Below, piece after piece: positions 8,880-16,832 of a stretch of DNA of 64,000 nt (positions are counted from its first letter, which is position 1; each line of letters starts with the position of its first letter). Position numbers and translations under genes: made by a program. A model generated the notes under the pieces. It ran no database searches. It was not told the DNA's origin and worked only from the letters and a program-made list of their open reading frames with translations. The stretch comes from Mucilaginibacter sp. L3T2-6 (GTDB taxonomy: Bacteria; Bacteroidota; Bacteroidia; Sphingobacteriales; Sphingobacteriaceae), in assembly GCF_030519355.1 (NCBI RefSeq), contig NZ_JAUMKC010000003.1, positions 124,001 through 188,000 of the forward strand, read 5' to 3'.

Positions 8880-9840
8880 ATAATTTTGATTTAGTTCGAA
8901 ATTTTATGGGCTGCAGCGTGGAGTTTTTATTTTATTTATGGTTAATTTTTAATTATTGGTTAAATGCAAGTTTCTGAAAAAATATTTAAATATTCCAATA
9001 AAGATTTGGAATTATTAGCTAACTACTTGACTTACAATTGTTTTTTTAATCGATTCAACAGGTAGCTTTAGCTTTTTTATGAGGGGGTATCATTTAAGTT
9101 GATAGGGCGGGACGGATTTATGGCCCTATTATGCCTGTTTGATACGGGGTTGTGGTGGGAGGCGATCGCTGGTTTCGACGGTATGTTGAAGGATCGCAAA
9201 GTGTCCGGCTACCAGTTTATGGTTGAGGCAGGCCGTGCGGCTGAGTTAAATGACTTCACGCATTTTGGGGGAAGGGTGAGATCTTTTTTAGTGTGAGTGC
9301 GTTAGACTGGTTTTTGCGAAGCTAACGTTGGGTGGCGTTTTCTGTTTTCTCAATAAAAGTTTGCAGGGAAACCACTATAGCGGATTTGATGTTTTGGGGA
9401 TCGCCCTGGAATTTGAGGATCATCCGCCGTTCATTGTCGGTCAGGTAGATCTGTTTGCTGTTTCCGGCATTGGACTTGTTAAAGGAAAACCAGAAAAAGA
9501 AAACCAAAATCCTAACGCTGACCGACCTGAATGAAAACCAACTGGAGTTGTCAGAGGAAAACCTGGACTGGCTGCTGGATAATAGTCAATATGCAAGCAC
9601 CCTGGATGAAATTATTGCAGCCTGTATCATAAGCGTAAAGGCTGTTCCGCTATAAACGGCCATTTGCCTAAGCTGTAACGATTTGAGGGCTTAACTTTTT
9701 TGATTGATTTACATGCCGGCCAGCAGGTTCACCTCCAGTCCACGCGCTGGCGCGCACGTCCTTGCGGTTCACCCGCTTTGCCGGCGGACGCAACAGCCCG
9801 CGGGGCGGGCAGTTGCCTTGTTTATTTTGCTAGATCAGGA
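8880..9840. other. Long intergenic stretch with probable gene debris
   Basis: 8,880-9,060 is AT-rich and probably holds the promoter of the Crp/Fnr gene. From 9,322 to 9,660 two opposing short frames both look partly protein-like: minus strand 9,507-9,322 contains KQIYLTDNERRMILKFQG, and plus strand 9,455-9,655 ends DNSQYASTLDEIIAACI. Neither has a convincing start or ribosome site, and they overlap, so I read them as fragments. 9,735-9,815 is strikingly GC-rich with short palindromes (GCCCGCGGGGCGGGC at about 9,797) and differs from its flanks. This lies at the likely left edge of the mobile island. Confidence 0.4.
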
Positions 9841-10263
9841 TTAGCAAAAAATCTCATCAGGGCGTTTCAGGATATAAACGCGCCCGCTTTCTTTAATATG
9901 GTAGCCATAGTCAAAACAGAATTTGAAAATGCCGGTGCCCTCCAGGGTGTACTCGCTGGTGAAATACTTGAGGTTAAAGCCGTGGCCCTGCAGGTCGCGA
10001 AGGAAATAGGGTTCTTCTTTATAGTAGTCATGCAGCATTAAAATCTCCCTGTTTTTGACGAGTATTTGGTAGACCTGCTGAAAGGCGGGGTTTTCGCTGC
10101 TGGTTTTGTCTGGCTTTTCACGGCCTGGCTCTTTGCGCCGGCGGTTATTGTAGGCAGTCCGGCAGATATCGTTACAGAACTTTCGGTCTTCACGGCCGGG
10201 ACCGAGCGGGTCGCCGCATTCCAAACAGGTTTTAATAGGTTTCTCTGAATTGATCTCGTTCAT
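9841..10263 (-). CDS. Small zinc-ribbon protein, 140 aa
   Basis: The N-terminus has a treble-clef or zinc-ribbon signature: CLECGDPLGPGREDRKFCND followed by ICR, giving C-x2-C and C-x3-C pairs at about residues 14-35. A basic stretch with DNA-binding character follows (AYNNRRRKEPGREK). The C-terminal half is a separate small domain (YFTSEYTLEGTGIFKFCFDYGY). Proteins of this layout are common accessory genes on Bacteroidota conjugative elements, which fits the mobilization genes downstream. It is divergent from the RadC-like gene, sharing a region of about 120 bp that should hold both promoters. Exact role unknown. Confidence 0.7.
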   Translation of the reverse strand: MNEINSEKPIKTCLECGDPLGPGREDRKFCNDICRTAYNNRRRKEPGREKPDKTSSENPAFQQVYQILVKNREILMLHDYYKEEPYFLRDLQGHGFNLKYFTSEYTLEGTGIFKFCFDYGYHIKESGRVYILKRPDEIFC

Positions 10264-10385
10264 GATCCGGTATTTCGGCCAAGGGTTAGTTGGGATTGAA
10301 ACGGTTATAATCGTTTATACAACAGCCAAAAATTAAAATTGATTGCGGTTAGGCGGAGCTTTGTCTGGCATTTAATCATTAAATT

Positions 10386-10964
10386 ATGGAAGCAGTCAAG
10401 ACAAATTACCCGAACCTGGCTTCGGAAAGTTTCGGGCACGGGAAAAAGCATTATTTTATTGATGTCAAAAAAGCAAAGAACGATACGCATATCTTACTGA
10501 TCACTTCGAGTGAGCAATATGTTGAGGGTCAGTTTCAACGGAATACGGTGCAGTTGTGGGAAGAAGACCTGGCATTTTTCGTAGAAGCGCTGTCCATGAT
10601 CCTGGGACAGCTCGCTTATGGGGAACTGTCACCGCCGGAGGTGAGGATGGAACTGGTAAAAGACCCGAAAGGCATGAAAGCGATTGCGGAATATGACCGG
10701 CCCCGTGAAAAGCTGCATGCATTAGGCGCGGGTACGCTGAGCAATGCGGAGTTGCTGGCGATCCTGTTGTGTACGGGTTCGTCGGAGCTGTCCGTACTGG
10801 ACCTTTGTCAGCGGATCATGAAATCGGTTAAGGATTCACCGGCGCGGCTGTTGAACCGGACGGCGGATGACTTTTGCCGGTTTCCGGGGATTGGTGTAGC
10901 GAAAGCGGCTACCTTGCTGGCGGCGCTGGAGTTGGGTCGGCGCACGTTTGCCGCGGCGCAATAG
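10386..10964 (+). CDS. DUF3276 (PUR-like) domain fused to RadC N-terminal HhH domain
   Basis: Residues about 12-75 match the DUF3276 PUR-alpha-like nucleic-acid-binding fold (GKKHYFIDVKKAKNDTHILL, then an acidic-aromatic helix). Residues about 95-190 match the N-terminal helical/HhH part of RadC (UPF0758): YDRPREKLHALGAGTLSNAE, then FCRFPGIGVAKAATLLAALE. The JAB/MPN metalloprotease-like domain that normally completes RadC, with its HxHPSG motif, is absent; the protein ends at FAAAQ. It is therefore probably a DNA-binding protein without catalytic activity. It lies on the mobile island upstream of a large inverted repeat. Domain calls are by recognition of motifs; the fusion itself is seen in one uninterrupted frame. 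Confidence 0.75.
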   Translation: MEAVKTNYPNLASESFGHGKKHYFIDVKKAKNDTHILLITSSEQYVEGQFQRNTVQLWEEDLAFFVEALSMILGQLAYGELSPPEVRMELVKDPKGMKAIAEYDRPREKLHALGAGTLSNAELLAILLCTGSSELSVLDLCQRIMKSVKDSPARLLNRTADDFCRFPGIGVAKAATLLAALELGRRTFAAAQ

Positions 10965-10999
10965 TGTTTCCGGTCTTTGGGTCTGCTGCCTTTCCCATC

Positions 11000-11127
11000 A
11001 AAAATTAAGTTTTTAGCACAAAGGTAGCGCGCTATACAGGTGCCTGTCAAGGGTATATAAACCCCGCGCTGCGGGGCCCTTGACAGGCACCTGCCGCGCG
11101 CTGTAAGGTAATAAAAACTTAATTTTT
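11000..11127. repeat. Large imperfect inverted repeat with nested hairpin
   Basis: The left arm 11,000-11,053 and right arm 11,077-11,127 are reverse complements over AAAAATTAAGTTTTTA at the outer end and CAGGTGCCTGTCAAGGG at the inner end, with a partly matching middle (AGCGCGC). The spacer holds its own perfect hairpin CCCCGC-GCT-GCGGGG (11,062-11,076 with flanks). The structure could form a cruciform of about 50 bp. It ends 5 bp before the start codon at 11,133, so in RNA it would also sequester the leader of that gene. It may be a recombination or transfer site, a terminator/attenuator, or a small non-autonomous element. Confidence 0.75.
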
Positions 11128-11132
11128 TGCTT

Positions 11133-11711
11133 ATGGAAAAGTTTGCATTAACCCTCCAGTCCAAAAATGAAATCATCAGCTACCAGGCGGACAACCACCT
11201 GACGCGCTATGAACTGGAGCTACTGGCGGAGATCAGTGCGGTTATCGAGAATAAGGATGCGGAAGCATTAGCTTGGTTCGCGGGTTTCGGGGATAGCTTC
11301 AGGCAGATATTAATGAACGTCCGTGAACATCGTGAGGCTTTGGAATTCGGGTTTACGGAAATTGCTTTTAACCAATATGGGTGGTTCGCTGCACCGAAGT
11401 TCATGGACTTTGAAGAAATCAAGCTGGAACAAAGCAGTATCCGTATCGGCCACGGGCCTAACGGGGTTTGGGCTTACTCGTTAAGCTGTAATTATGGTAC
11501 TGCCGGGAGCAGCGGGCCGCTGTGCGTTTTTTGCACAAAATATCCTAACCGGGAAGCGGCTTTATCGGCTGCTTTGGGTGAAATGAAAGTTAAAATGTCG
11601 CAGTATATCGGTAATTCCGATACGACGAATTACAAACAGGATGTGCTGCAAAAAACATTAAAAGCGATAGCAAGCTGTGAAGTCAGTATGGTGCAGCTGA
11701 CTTTATTTTAA
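11133..11711 (+). CDS. Hypothetical island protein, 192 aa
   Basis: I chose the ATG at 11,133 (MEKFALTLQSKNE) over an in-frame TTG two codons earlier. The product is soluble, with a helical N-terminal half (ELELLAEISAVIENKDAEAL) and a C-terminal half carrying GPNGVWAYSLSCNYGTAG. No recognised motif or membrane segment. It is the sort of conserved unknown found beside RadC-like genes on Bacteroidota mobile elements. The large inverted repeat immediately upstream forms its 5' leader, so expression may depend on it. It converges on the frameshifted gene at 11,800; the gap between them has a short dyad (GTATA-GTT-TATAC) that could stop transcription. Confidence 0.65.
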   Translation: MEKFALTLQSKNEIISYQADNHLTRYELELLAEISAVIENKDAEALAWFAGFGDSFRQILMNVREHREALEFGFTEIAFNQYGWFAAPKFMDFEEIKLEQSSIRIGHGPNGVWAYSLSCNYGTAGSSGPLCVFCTKYPNREAALSAALGEMKVKMSQYIGNSDTTNYKQDVLQKTLKAIASCEVSMVQLTLF

Positions 11712-11799
11712 TCGTTGTTTATTCAACAAACGGGTAGCTAATGCGCAGACGGTATAGTTTATACGCATCCGTGCTATTTATTTTTTCAGCAGGTCCTTT

Positions 11800-12872
11800 T
11801 TAAAGAAAATCTTCCATGATATGAAATTTCAACTGCTTGCCTGCCGTTTTTGGCTCTAAATATTTCTTCATGTCCTCAAAAATAGCTTTGGTATCGGCGA
11901 GTTCGGTATCGGTATAGATCATCACGAATACACCATGCTTTTTAAAAAAATCGCGGTGTTTGCGCATTTCTTTTTCAAAGTTATCTTTGGCCATTTCATT
12001 GATCTCCTTATTGGTCAAGCTGGCTGTTTTGGCCAGATGTCCGTGGCTTGACCAGGGGGAAAGTTCAAAGCCAACTTTATTTAGGTTATCTGATTGAATA
12101 ATGGTGAAATCGAGTCTGTACTTATGCTTTTTCAATAACCCATCATACCGAAATTCAGGAATAAGCAATGGCACGCTTTCCGGGTCCTCATGTCCTTTTA
12201 CATAGTCGATATAATGTTGTGCAAGTGCCTTTTCATAAACCGAACCGGAATTCCGCACAATGACGTTCTTAAAGAATTTCAGGTAATCGTCCACTGATGA
12301 AAAAGTCATGATCTCAAATTCGTCAGGCACTACTAGCCCTGTTTTTAAGACATGCCCTATGGTCCAGTATTTCTTGTCGAAATGCCTGATCTCACTTTTA
12401 TCATTTTCCCATTTATCGTTCGGAAACCGTGGGGTGATCAATAACCCATAAGATGCATTTTCCTGCCCGATCCAGATTTCGCTATCCTCAATTGCCGGGC
12501 GAAGTTTTGATAAGGCTTCATAATTTCTGAGATAGGTCCGCTCTAAAAAACAAGCAGGTATTCTTTAAAAACTTTATGCTTTTGTAAGAGTTTGAAGGTT
12601 TCGCATTCGGGACTGTCGGGATAGTCCCTCATTTCCAATACCCGTTTTTCATATCCCTGCAACCAGGAGCTGATAAAATGGTCTGCGGAGATGATCACCT
12701 CATTTTTGATGTCGATATAATCCGCGAATTTTCCGCCGATCTTACCATGCAGGGAATGGACAGAATCGATACCGGTATTCTTCAGCACTTCTGCTTCCAT
12801 CGCCTGAAGCCTGGCTGTTAATTCATCTATGATTTTATTTCTTGCTGTTTTCTCCGGGTCTCTTTTAGCCAT
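11800..12872 (-). pseudogene. Possible nuclease-like protein, split by -1 frameshift
   Basis: The ATG at 12,872 opens a 109-codon frame (MAKRDPEKTARNKIIDELTA) that stops at 12,543 just after a run of six T in the coding strand (12,550-12,545). The -1 frame continues without break through LERTYLRNYEALSKLRPAIE to 11,800. One extra T, or -1 slippage on the run, would give a single protein of about 357 residues. The C-terminal part has RLDFTII followed by KVGFELSPWSSHG, a beta-strand pattern with D and E that resembles PD-(D/E)xK nucleases, then a helix and FVMIYTDTEL. The nuclease idea is a guess from pattern only. It may be a true lesion, a base-call error or programmed frameshifting. Confidence 0.55.
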
Positions 12873-13041
12873 AACAAGTTTGGTTTAGGAAGCTATATTT
12901 AATAAGATAATATCATCGGTTATCATGGAATAATATCAAATCTAAACATGCTTTCCGGATACTCAAAACTATTTTAATGCGTACTGGGTATTTTAAGGAT
13001 CGCGAATGCAAAGCCATCCAGTTGTCCCTAAGTTTTGTGCT

Positions 13042-14793
13042 TTACTTTTGTATTTCGCGAGTCTTCATGGCCTGCCGGACGATATCGTTATACTTGGCGA
13101 GCCGGACGTAAGCCACTAACAGGATGTTGGATAGGGCGACGGTATAATTATGGTCATGATAAAAAGCATGTGCCACATTATTCCGGATATTATAGCCACA
13201 AGCAGTGAACGTATAAAGCCAAAAATCAAGGTCGTCCTTTTTAAATTTGGTTTGTAATTCGGGGCTTTGCAAAAGCTCGTTAACATCTTTATTGACAGTT
13301 TGATCTTCTCTTACTTTAATCGTGGTTAAACCCGCCATGCCGCAGAGATCCCGCAGCAGGCCCTCAAACTTCATGGCGAGCTGATCAAATGCCATCTGTT
13401 CTTCCGGTGTCAGCAGTTTTGCTTTGTCTGTAATGTTAACCTTTAACAGGATCTCCAATGCAGGGCGCAGGCTGGTCATCCACCGGTAGGTAAATTGGGT
13501 ATCACTTAAAGCCGTTTTTGCCAGTTCATTCTGGAACCAGGTATGGCTAAAATAATCAAGGCCTTCGGCCACAAAATCCCGGTTTGCTTTTTTCATTTTA
13601 TTTACCAGCTCTTTGATTAAAAAAGGGATGAACAATTCTATCCGGAACTGCACATCCATAAAAATATCCCGGCGCTTCTTTTCAAAATCAGATAATATCT
13701 GGGTGTTGCCGTTGATATCAAATGCGGAAACACGTACACTGTTTAAAAAGGCGGCGTCTTTATTGGGCTTAAATTTTGAAATATCAGGAAGCAACCGCTG
13801 GTCAATAGCCAGTGCAATAAATACCGAGCGCGGTTGGCTGGCCAGCATATAATCTGCGATATTGGCAATGGCGTCATCGGTTTTGCTGGTGTCTGTCCGC
13901 ACAGTAACATAGTCCAATTTGATGTCCTTTTTATGTGCCTGCAATAGTCTTAAAGTTTCATTGGCTTTTTCGTAGTTCTTCGCCTTTTTATAATACTCGC
14001 TGGCTTTTAAATAACAGTCCGCCCTGATTAACCCGGTATCGTCCGGGCGCTTATCCGCGAGCTTCAACTGGTTTTCCGCCATGAGCGTATAGATGGGCTG
14101 TTGGTCTGCCTGTTCTTTTTTGGCTAAGGCGAGACAGGTTTCCAGGAAATCTTCAGCTTCAAACCCACAATTCAGTTGGTGCACATAGCTTAATGCCTTT
14201 TCCGTAAAGCCCGACAACTGCGCCGGTTTGAAAAGTTTGGACCTGGTAAATAACTTTAAAAAACACTCGTAATAAAAAGCCTTTTGATTTGCTTTCGCAT
14301 ACCAACTTGCCAATTGATCCCGGCATTCTTCAACCTGGTATTTTATGGTAAATGATAAGTAGGCGTAAGCCTCCACCATGTCCATAAAATCAATGTTGTT
14401 TCTGGTTTTGGCGGGTAACAGGGTCAAATATTCCGAAGCTAAATCATGATAAGCGGGTATGGCCAAAAGCGCATACCGGTTATCTCGGGTTTTGATAAAC
14501 AGGATATGGGCGTACCTGGCTATAAGAAATTTATCCTTTTCTACAGAAAGCCGGTCTTTGATATACGCGATTTCCTGTGCGGTCAACTGGCTAATGTCCG
14601 TCTGTTTAAAATCCCCGGCAGCAAATACGGGTTCCAGATTGCCGTCGTCCAGCCGGAGTTCGAAGCATTTGATCTCGGTGGTTAAATGGGACTGCGTAAC
14701 TTGATCCTGATCCTGGAGCATACACCTTAGGTTGCCGGCCGCGTAATCCGGCTCTGCTAATTGGGCATAAATTAATTCCAGGTAATTATCCAT
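13042..14793 (-). CDS. Helical-repeat protein with C-terminal HEPN-like motif, 583 aa
   Basis: All-helical by appearance. The region around residues 140-300 has repeated aromatic/Ala helix pairs, including a TPR-like stretch (ADCYLKASEYYKKAKNYEKA). The C-terminal domain contains R537-NNVA-H542, the R-x4-H motif that forms the RNase site in HEPN domains, set in CGYNIRNNVAHAFYHDH. This arrangement recalls DUF4209-type proteins, but I cannot confirm that family. HEPN proteins of mobile islands often act in abortive infection or as RNase toxins, so a defence or toxin role is plausible but inferred. It is on the same strand as, and upstream of, the split gene at 11,800-12,872, with a 169-bp gap. 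Confidence 0.65.
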   Translation of the reverse strand: MDNYLELIYAQLAEPDYAAGNLRCMLQDQDQVTQSHLTTEIKCFELRLDDGNLEPVFAAGDFKQTDISQLTAQEIAYIKDRLSVEKDKFLIARYAHILFIKTRDNRYALLAIPAYHDLASEYLTLLPAKTRNNIDFMDMVEAYAYLSFTIKYQVEECRDQLASWYAKANQKAFYYECFLKLFTRSKLFKPAQLSGFTEKALSYVHQLNCGFEAEDFLETCLALAKKEQADQQPIYTLMAENQLKLADKRPDDTGLIRADCYLKASEYYKKAKNYEKANETLRLLQAHKKDIKLDYVTVRTDTSKTDDAIANIADYMLASQPRSVFIALAIDQRLLPDISKFKPNKDAAFLNSVRVSAFDINGNTQILSDFEKKRRDIFMDVQFRIELFIPFLIKELVNKMKKANRDFVAEGLDYFSHTWFQNELAKTALSDTQFTYRWMTSLRPALEILLKVNITDKAKLLTPEEQMAFDQLAMKFEGLLRDLCGMAGLTTIKVREDQTVNKDVNELLQSPELQTKFKKDDLDFWLYTFTACGYNIRNNVAHAFYHDHNYTVALSNILLVAYVRLAKYNDIVRQAMKTREIQK

Positions 14794-14855
14794 TTGAAAC
14801 CGAAGGTACGATGTTACCAGCTAATAAATATTTGAAAATATGCGGTCAGTAAACT

Positions 14856-14893
14856 ATCGGGCCGTAAGACCTTTGAAGGTATTACGGCCCGAT
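14856..14893 (-). terminator. Perfect stem-loop after the 93-aa gene
   Basis: ATCGGGCCGTAA (14,856-14,867) and TTACGGCCCGAT (14,882-14,893) are perfect 12-bp arms. The 14-base loop is itself nearly palindromic (ACCTTTGAAGGT). It begins 5 bp beyond the stop codon of the minus-strand gene ending at 14,898 and is followed on that strand by ATAGTTTAC. It most likely terminates that transcript and insulates the HEPN gene. Confidence 0.7.
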
Positions 14894-14897
14894 CTCA

Positions 14898-15179
14898 TCA
14901 CTTACCATGCAGGGCTTTGAGCTTTTCACTGAGTTCAATCAGGCCGGCTTTTTTTAGGCACTCGTCGTTAAAGTCCTTCAGCTCTTTCACTGTTTCCTCC
15001 GGCAGTAATTTTAACAGCTCTGCGGTTTCGCCTTCTTTGGCATTCAGGCCATTGCCTACCACGCTGTGTAGCAATAGTACGGCCTTGCGGTTGATTTTGA
15101 CATCAATTTTCACACCCTCATTCATGCCTGGTATGGAGAGTACAGTCTCATACACTTTGGCTACTTCGCTTGTTGTCAT
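14898..15179 (-). CDS. Small hypothetical island protein, 93 aa
   Basis: The start is placed at the ATG at 15,179 (MTTSEVAKVYETVLSIPGMN) because the longer frame upstream has atypical sequence. The protein is small, soluble and helical, with a KIDVKINRKAVLLLHSVVGN segment and a Lys/Glu-rich C-terminus. I recognise no domain. It is divergent from the Toprim gene, a position typical of small accessory or regulatory genes in Bacteroidota mobilization regions. A perfect stem-loop follows its stop codon. Confidence 0.65.
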   Translation of the reverse strand: MTTSEVAKVYETVLSIPGMNEGVKIDVKINRKAVLLLHSVVGNGLNAKEGETAELLKLLPEETVKELKDFNDECLKKAGLIELSEKLKALHGK

Positions 15180-15303
15180 ACGCTTGAATTTTTTATGGTT
15201 AATAATGGCGGTAAAATTAGTTTTTGGGCCTGAAACGATCCTCACCAAAATTTGGGGAGGATAGGTGAATGTGGTTTAGGCTTTCTACTTTCGGGTTCTG
15301 AAT

Positions 15304-16254
15304 GTGAATTGGATGGTGATGGAGCGATTTGGAAATGATTTGTTTTCCCTGGCCGGGATCAGGGAAACGGATATGGTGGGCTACCTGGCCAAACTGGGTT
15401 TTAAACCTGAGGCGATCAAGAAGAAGGGGACGGATTATTGGTACTTATCGCCTTTGCGGAATGAAAGTACGGCAAGTTTTCACGTGGATACAGTGTCGAA
15501 TTCCTGGTATGATTTCGGGCTGATGGCGGGCGGGAACATGGTGGACTTTTGCTTGCGTTTTTATGGCTGTTCGATCCCGGAACTATTGGTCAAATTCAAT
15601 GCGGATTTTTCAGTTGTAACTTTACCGGTTTTTGATGCCGGACTGCATGAAGGACGTGTCAGCGAGGAAAGTAAATTGGTGGTTACAGATGTGCGGCCGC
15701 TATATGCATACCCGCTTAAAAATTATCTGCATGAGCGGTCGATCCCGGTGGCTGTGGCGGAGGTTTTTTGTTCGGAAGTGACCTACCAAATTAACGGCAA
15801 TTCGTATTACGGGATCGGCTTTAAAAACGATGCGGGTGGTTATGAGATCCGTAACAAAAACTATAAGCAAAGCAGTTCGCCCAAAGACATTACGACGTTT
15901 TATTTTGGCGCTGATTCGGTGAATGTTTTCGAGGGCTTTATGGACTTCCTGTCTTATCAAACTTTGCACCCGTATATGGAGCCTGGTACCTGTGATTTCG
16001 TGGTGTTGAACGGTGCGGGGCTGTTTGACCGCGCGCTGCCTTTTTTGGAACGGCATGAGCGGGTCGGGCTTTGGCTGGACTTGGATGTGACCGGTAAGGC
16101 TTATACGCAATATGCGCTGTCGATGGGCCTGAAGTACCGGGATGAGAGCGGTTGGTATAGCCGGCACAAGGATTTGAATGAATGGCTGATGCAGAAGGGT
16201 GAGGTTCAACAGCCGAGGCTGAAGCCTGGTTTGCGGTTGCCAGTGGGAAGTTGA
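15304..16254 (+). CDS. Toprim-domain primase-like protein of mobile element
   Basis: The N-terminal about 110 residues have the layout of a DnaG CHC2 zinc-binding domain (YLSPLRNESTASFHV, then NSWYDFGLMAGGNMVDFCLR), but the zinc cysteines/histidine are absent. Residues about 200-300 carry a Toprim fold: VNVFEGFMDFLSYQ supplies the conserved glutamate and GLWLDLDVTGKA the D-x-D. Such proteins accompany relaxase operons in Bacteroidota elements and probably help replace the strand after transfer. The frame starts at a GTG; ATGs at 15,313 and 15,319 (MERFGNDLFSLAGI) are good alternatives. The gene is followed by the stem-loop cluster upstream of the mob genes. Confidence 0.85.
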   Translation: MNWMVMERFGNDLFSLAGIRETDMVGYLAKLGFKPEAIKKKGTDYWYLSPLRNESTASFHVDTVSNSWYDFGLMAGGNMVDFCLRFYGCSIPELLVKFNADFSVVTLPVFDAGLHEGRVSEESKLVVTDVRPLYAYPLKNYLHERSIPVAVAEVFCSEVTYQINGNSYYGIGFKNDAGGYEIRNKNYKQSSSPKDITTFYFGADSVNVFEGFMDFLSYQTLHPYMEPGTCDFVVLNGAGLFDRALPFLERHERVGLWLDLDVTGKAYTQYALSMGLKYRDESGWYSRHKDLNEWLMQKGEVQQPRLKPGLRLPVGS

Positions 16255-16300
16255 GGTAATAGGTTGCCTTGTTGTTTTTTCCCTCCTCAGCCGGGGTTTA

Positions 16301-16383
16301 GATTGCCTGTTTGGCAATCGGCCAGATGTACAGTTGTTTAACAACAACTGGAATCTGGCCGCCCCCTCCGAAGTCGGGGGCGG
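16301..16383. other. Candidate origin of transfer: three perfect stem-loops
   Basis: Three dyads lie in 83 bp. First, GATTGCC (16,301-16,307) with GGCAATC (16,313-16,319). Second, GGCCAGAT (16,320-16,327) with ATCTGGCC (16,353-16,360), enclosing CAGTTGTT-TAAC-AACAACTG (16,331-16,350). Third, CCGCCCCC (16,359-16,366) with GGGGGCGG (16,376-16,383). They occupy the gap between the Toprim gene and the MobC-like and relaxase genes, where oriT usually lies in MOBP systems. Neither strand shows a clear U-run, so simple terminators are less likely. No nic site can be named from sequence alone. Confidence 0.55.
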
Positions 16384-16442
16384 TTGGGAAAGACCATATT
16401 GTTGGTGATTTTAATTTGTTTTGAGCGTGTTAGGGAGGTGTG

Positions 16443-16832
16443 ATGGAGGAAAAGAAAACTGGTCGGGTACGGATCATTGGCCTGCGGTTGACGGGGGATG
16501 AATATGGGGCTTTGGAAAAAGCCTGGAAGAAAAGTACGGTGGGTAAGTTGAGTGAATATGTGCGGCGGGTGCTGTTTGGCAAGTCGGTGACGGTCTATAC
16601 GCGGAACCAATCGCTGGATGAATTGATTGCAGAATTGGTGTTATTGCGGAAAGAACTGAATGCCATTGGGGTGAATTTTAACCAGGCGGTTCACCGGTTG
16701 CACACGCTGGATTACCTGCCGCAGATGCAGGCCTGGCTGCAGGTTTTTGAGCGGGATAAAAACGTGTTTTTTGCCAAGGTTTCGGAGATCCAATCAAGGG
16801 TCGATTCGATCAGTGAACAATGGTTGCAGTGA
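16443..16832 (+). CDS. MobC-like relaxosome accessory protein
   Basis: 129 residues from the ATG at 16,443, chosen over an adjacent GTG because AGGGAGG lies just upstream. The N-terminus has a ribbon-helix-helix-like pattern: a basic strand (GRVRIIGLRLTGDEYGAL), then a helix ending SEYVRRVLFGK. The second half is a helical MobC-type region (LDELIAELVLLRKELNAIGV, NFNQAVHRL) seen in relaxosome proteins that load the relaxase at oriT. It overlaps the relaxase gene by 13 bp, so the two are translationally coupled. Family assignment is by motif and context. Confidence 0.85.
   Translation: MEEKKTGRVRIIGLRLTGDEYGALEKAWKKSTVGKLSEYVRRVLFGKSVTVYTRNQSLDELIAELVLLRKELNAIGVNFNQAVHRLHTLDYLPQMQAWLQVFERDKNVFFAKVSEIQSRVDSISEQWLQ

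Noticed and set aside
9322..9655. Two opposing short frames with protein-like sequence
   Set aside because: They overlap, lack ribosome sites and good starts, and I cannot decide between them; described only as debris within the intergenic entry.
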